Assembly (NCBI GenBank): GCA_013335425.1
Contig: JAAXVQ010000110.1
Location: 1 to 6,811, forward strand
DNA from: Candidatus Firestoneibacteriota bacterium
Lineage (GTDB): Bacteria; Oederibacteriota; JAAXVQ01
Reading direction: 5' to 3'
Length of the DNA: 6,811 nucleotides
How positions within the stretch are numbered: the first letter of the stretch is position 1; each line of letters starts with the position of its first letter. The notes beneath the pieces were generated by a model that did not search any database, had not been told where the DNA came from, and worked only from the letters and a program-made list of their open reading frames with translations. The position numbers and the translations under genes were made by a program. Positions 4,449 to 6,811 of the stretch are shown piece after piece.

Positions 4449-6811
4449 TTAAGCCGCGCTGGAAATGCGGAAATTGATCTGTTGTTCGCGCTGCATTTCC
4501 ATTTCCAAATTCTTAATCCCCTGGAATCCGGGCACGTTCTCCCACAAACTCCAATACCTGAGGCGGTCTCCGGCTCTAAAGCACACCGGCAACTGCACTG
4601 GTTGCGCGCTCAGATAGCCCAGCTTCCGATTCCCGTGATACAGGGACGACTTAGCCAGCAGAGTGTTGAGGGCCATCAGCCCCGCTTGAATCTGTTCTGC
4701 GGTTGCGGCGGAACTTTTTCCCTTGCCCGCCCGAACCAACACCCGTAGCATCACCCGACTAAAAGCCCGCAAATTCTGTTCGGTGGGCGCCGCATGCCAG
4801 CGGTAATATCTCTGCGCCATTTTCTGCTTCGGCCCCAATTTGCCCGCAAATACCTCAACCTGTTCCAGATACTTACCCGCATCCGCCATAAAATCGCCTT
4901 CCGGGTGCAACAAGGACTGTAACCGACCGTTGAAGGGCAACAGCAGCACTTGCACCCCCCGCACACCTTCATTGCACTTCTCGATGGCTGCCTGGTTTTG
5001 CGCCAGCACCGTCGAGACTAAGGGCGCATACACGCTCAGCCTCTTTTTCCCCTGTGCTAAGGACTGCACCTGACCTCCCCAGCTTAAGCACCCGGCAAAC
5101 TTTCCGGCCTCGTCTCCCTCGCCTAGTCCCAAAGCCGCGCTCTCAGGCTGCAGCCGCGCTAAGTTTTCCAACATGGACAACAACTGGTAGCTCTCCGTCT
5201 TGCCCAGTTCCCCGGGCGCGCTTAGGACCTTGACCAGGAATTCCAGGTCAGCCTCAAAAGTCGTTCCTTTTGCCTTGTCCAGCAGCGCTTTCGCTGTGAA
5301 AGCCGCTTGATTTTTAACAGTCTCTTCAAACAGCCAGGCCACCTGATCGGAGGCTATTTTCTCCCCGATCGGCACGTCCGCCTTCAACGAACCCTTCAAC
5401 ACACCCCAGTTACGGCTGCTCTGGATGATGAACTCCGCAATCTGACGGACTTCCGCCTCTCCGCCCTTGGACTGCAAGCCGCCCTCCAGGGCACTTTGCA
5501 ACTGTTGCAGCAAGCTTTGCAGCGCGGGATCCTTGATCGCGTCCAACGTCACACCCTGCAGGGTCAGCAGCAAGGCTTCCGCCGAGGTATCTTCGCCCGT
5601 GCTCAGCAGGGCCTCCACTTGCTTGAGTACCGCCTCCCCCACGCTTCCGCCCTCCGGGGTCAAGACCTGACGGTACCCTTCCAACAATCGCAACACCGCC
5701 GTTTGGGTCACCCCAATGTCACGGCGCCCCAGTGTGTTTTTGTAGAAATCCGCCGCCCGCACCCGGCCCGCGCTTGGGAACCACTGCTGCAGCAGGGTGC
5801 CTCCGCGCACCTTAAAGTATTCCCAGGTTCCTCCCAACGCCGCCCTATCCTGTCCGGCCCGGAGGAATTTCGTCCGCCAAACATACAGTCGCAACATCGG
5901 ATAAGCTGCGGCCGTGATGAGAACCGCCTGAATATCGTAGCCCGCCCGGGCCCAGACGCCATGCTCCGGCTTGCGCTCCAAGGCCGCTCGTTTGAAAATC
6001 GCCGGCACGATCAGCAGGAAGTCCATACCCTCGGTCGCATCAATTTGGCCGGGCCGCGCTTCAAAGCCCGCCCCAAACCAAGCACCGGTTTTCACCTTCA
6101 CATGCCGACGCAGGTAATTCAGGTTTTCCCCAAAAATTCCCCCACGCTGTCCATACAGCAATTCGGAGAGAAAATGGTTCTGGAAAAAGGCGCGCCCTTG
6201 TGCCCCTTCCCCGGCCAGTTCCTGCAGGCTCTTGCTCACGGGCTCGGCTGTTAAGGCGTCTTTCAGGGACATCACCAGAGCCGACAAGACGTTGACCGAC
6301 GCATGCACAGCCGCCGACGCCGCCATCAGTCCCAGCCATCCCAGCGGCGTAAAGGCCAAGGCGATGTTCACCGCTGTGATGATCAAGGCCGGCACCCAGA
6401 CGCGTGCCGACGTCCGGGCCGGCTTCATCGGCAGCATCCACGCTTTGCCCCCGGACGCCCGCTCTTTTCCGGGGTGGACAAAGTGCATGGGAAAAAACAC
6501 GCCGCCCCAGGACAAAACCGCCCATCCCACCTTCGGCCAGAAGGCCAACAGTGAAGGCGCCGCCCCCATGGACGCCAGCCCGATCAGCCCCAGCACCGCC
6601 CCACCCACCGCCCAAGCCGCCTGGTTTTCCACCAAAAACGACAAGCCGAAATCATACAACCTCCGCGCCCCAGCCCGGGACATCTTCGCGTTTTCAACCA
6701 GCCATTGGATCACGGGGCCGCGCGTCAGCGGCCAAAGGCCGCCGGTGGCCGTTGGTCCTTCTTCAGCCATGGATTGCTGCAATTCATCAGCAGCCAGGCG
6801 CATGGGTGACA
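4449..6811 (-). CDS. C-terminal part of a large membrane protein of unknown family (open at right edge)
   Basis: I do not recognise the family. Counting from the first in-window ATG (6803), 784 residues are visible. Hydrophobic segments lie at about 62-80, 82-108, 135-155, 157-180 and, more weakly, 290-308. The first four form two closely spaced pairs. From about 360 to the end the protein is largely soluble and alpha-helical, rich in Leu, Ala and Gln (for example LLQQLQSALEGGLQ at 431-444), with few Cys (C572, C610, C741). No catalytic motif, nucleotide-binding loop or LPXTG/Por-type sorting signal is seen. The C-terminus is QINFRISSAA. No Shine-Dalgarno precedes the ATG at 6803 and the frame stays open to position 6811, so the true start is probably outside the window. 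It could be the tail of a very large protein. The coding strand is supported by one uninterrupted frame; the long opposite-strand frame at 5307-6254 gives low-complexity, non-protein-like sequence. Confidence 0.75.
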   Translation of the reverse strand, partial: SPMRLAADELQQSMAEEGPTATGGLWPLTRGPVIQWLVENAKMSRAGARRLYDFGLSFLVENQAAWAVGGAVLGLIGLASMGAAPSLLAFWPKVGWAVLSWGGVFFPMHFVHPGKERASGGKAWMLPMKPARTSARVWVPALIITAVNIALAFTPLGWLGLMAASAAVHASVNVLSALVMSLKDALTAEPVSKSLQELAGEGAQGRAFFQNHFLSELLYGQRGGIFGENLNYLRRHVKVKTGAWFGAGFEARPGQIDATEGMDFLLIVPAIFKRAALERKPEHGVWARAGYDIQAVLITAAAYPMLRLYVWRTKFLRAGQDRAALGGTWEYFKVRGGTLLQQWFPSAGRVRAADFYKNTLGRRDIGVTQTAVLRLLEGYRQVLTPEGGSVGEAVLKQVEALLSTGEDTSAEALLLTLQGVTLDAIKDPALQSLLQQLQSALEGGLQSKGGEAEVRQIAEFIIQSSRNWGVLKGSLKADVPIGEKIASDQVAWLFEETVKNQAAFTAKALLDKAKGTTFEADLEFLVKVLSAPGELGKTESYQLLSMLENLARLQPESAALGLGEGDEAGKFAGCLSWGGQVQSLAQGKKRLSVYAPLVSTVLAQNQAAIEKCNEGVRGVQVLLLPFNGRLQSLLHPEGDFMADAGKYLEQVEVFAGKLGPKQKMAQRYYRWHAAPTEQNLRAFSRVMLRVLVRAGKGKSSAATAEQIQAGLMALNTLLAKSSLYHGNRKLGYLSAQPVQLPVCFRAGDRLRYWSLWENVPGFQGIKNLEMEMQREQQINFRISSAA

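Noticed and set aside
5307..6254. A 315-codon open frame on the plus strand, opposite the large membrane protein.
   Set aside because: Its translation is rich in Gln, Arg, His and Pro with no domain pattern, typical of the antisense of a GC-rich gene. The minus-strand frame is longer and has clear membrane segments.

Overview
The window is about 6.8 kb of GC-rich bacterial DNA with ordinary gene density. It holds five protein-coding genes; the one at each edge is cut off. I found no rRNA, tRNA, CRISPR array, transposase or phage gene. Only htpG is a universal marker and it does not settle the phylum. Strong AGGA-type ribosome binding sites, a sigma70-like promoter and a V4R-like regulator point to a Gram-negative, probably anaerobic or environmental lineage. 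A Deltaproteobacteria-like or Omnitrophota-like origin is possible but unproven.

Layout. Positions 1-1483 (minus strand) carry a two-gene unit: a PaaK/coenzyme F390 synthetase-like adenylate-forming enzyme, followed through an ATGA stop/start overlap by the N-terminus of a peptidase S51/type-1 glutamine-amidotransferase-like protein that runs off the left edge. Positions 1484-1704 are a divergent intergenic region. It has overlapping back-to-back -10 elements and a leader with several mutually exclusive pairings. Positions 1705-2262 (plus strand) encode a 185-residue protein resembling the V4R/TIGR02265 (DUF2378) class of small-molecule sensors, with Cys/His clusters that could bind a metal or cofactor.

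Positions 2284-4215 (minus strand) encode the Hsp90 chaperone HtpG, complete and with its ATPase residues intact. It is convergent with the V4R-like gene across only 21 bp. Its upstream region (4216-4448) contains a good extended -10 promoter and, further upstream, a 95-bp composite inverted repeat made of two related G/C-rich hairpins in opposite orientation, probably a dispersed repeat or MITE-like element. Positions 4449-6811 (minus strand) are the C-terminal part of a large membrane protein that I cannot assign to any family. Its reading frame is open at the window edge and the first in-window ATG has no ribosome binding site, so the real protein is probably longer, possibly much longer.

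The genes do not form an obvious single pathway. The clearest functional unit is the coupled ligase/S51-like pair, with the divergent V4R-like protein as a possible regulator of it. The items most worth following are the unassigned large membrane protein, the composite inverted repeat, and the V4R-like gene with its structured leader.
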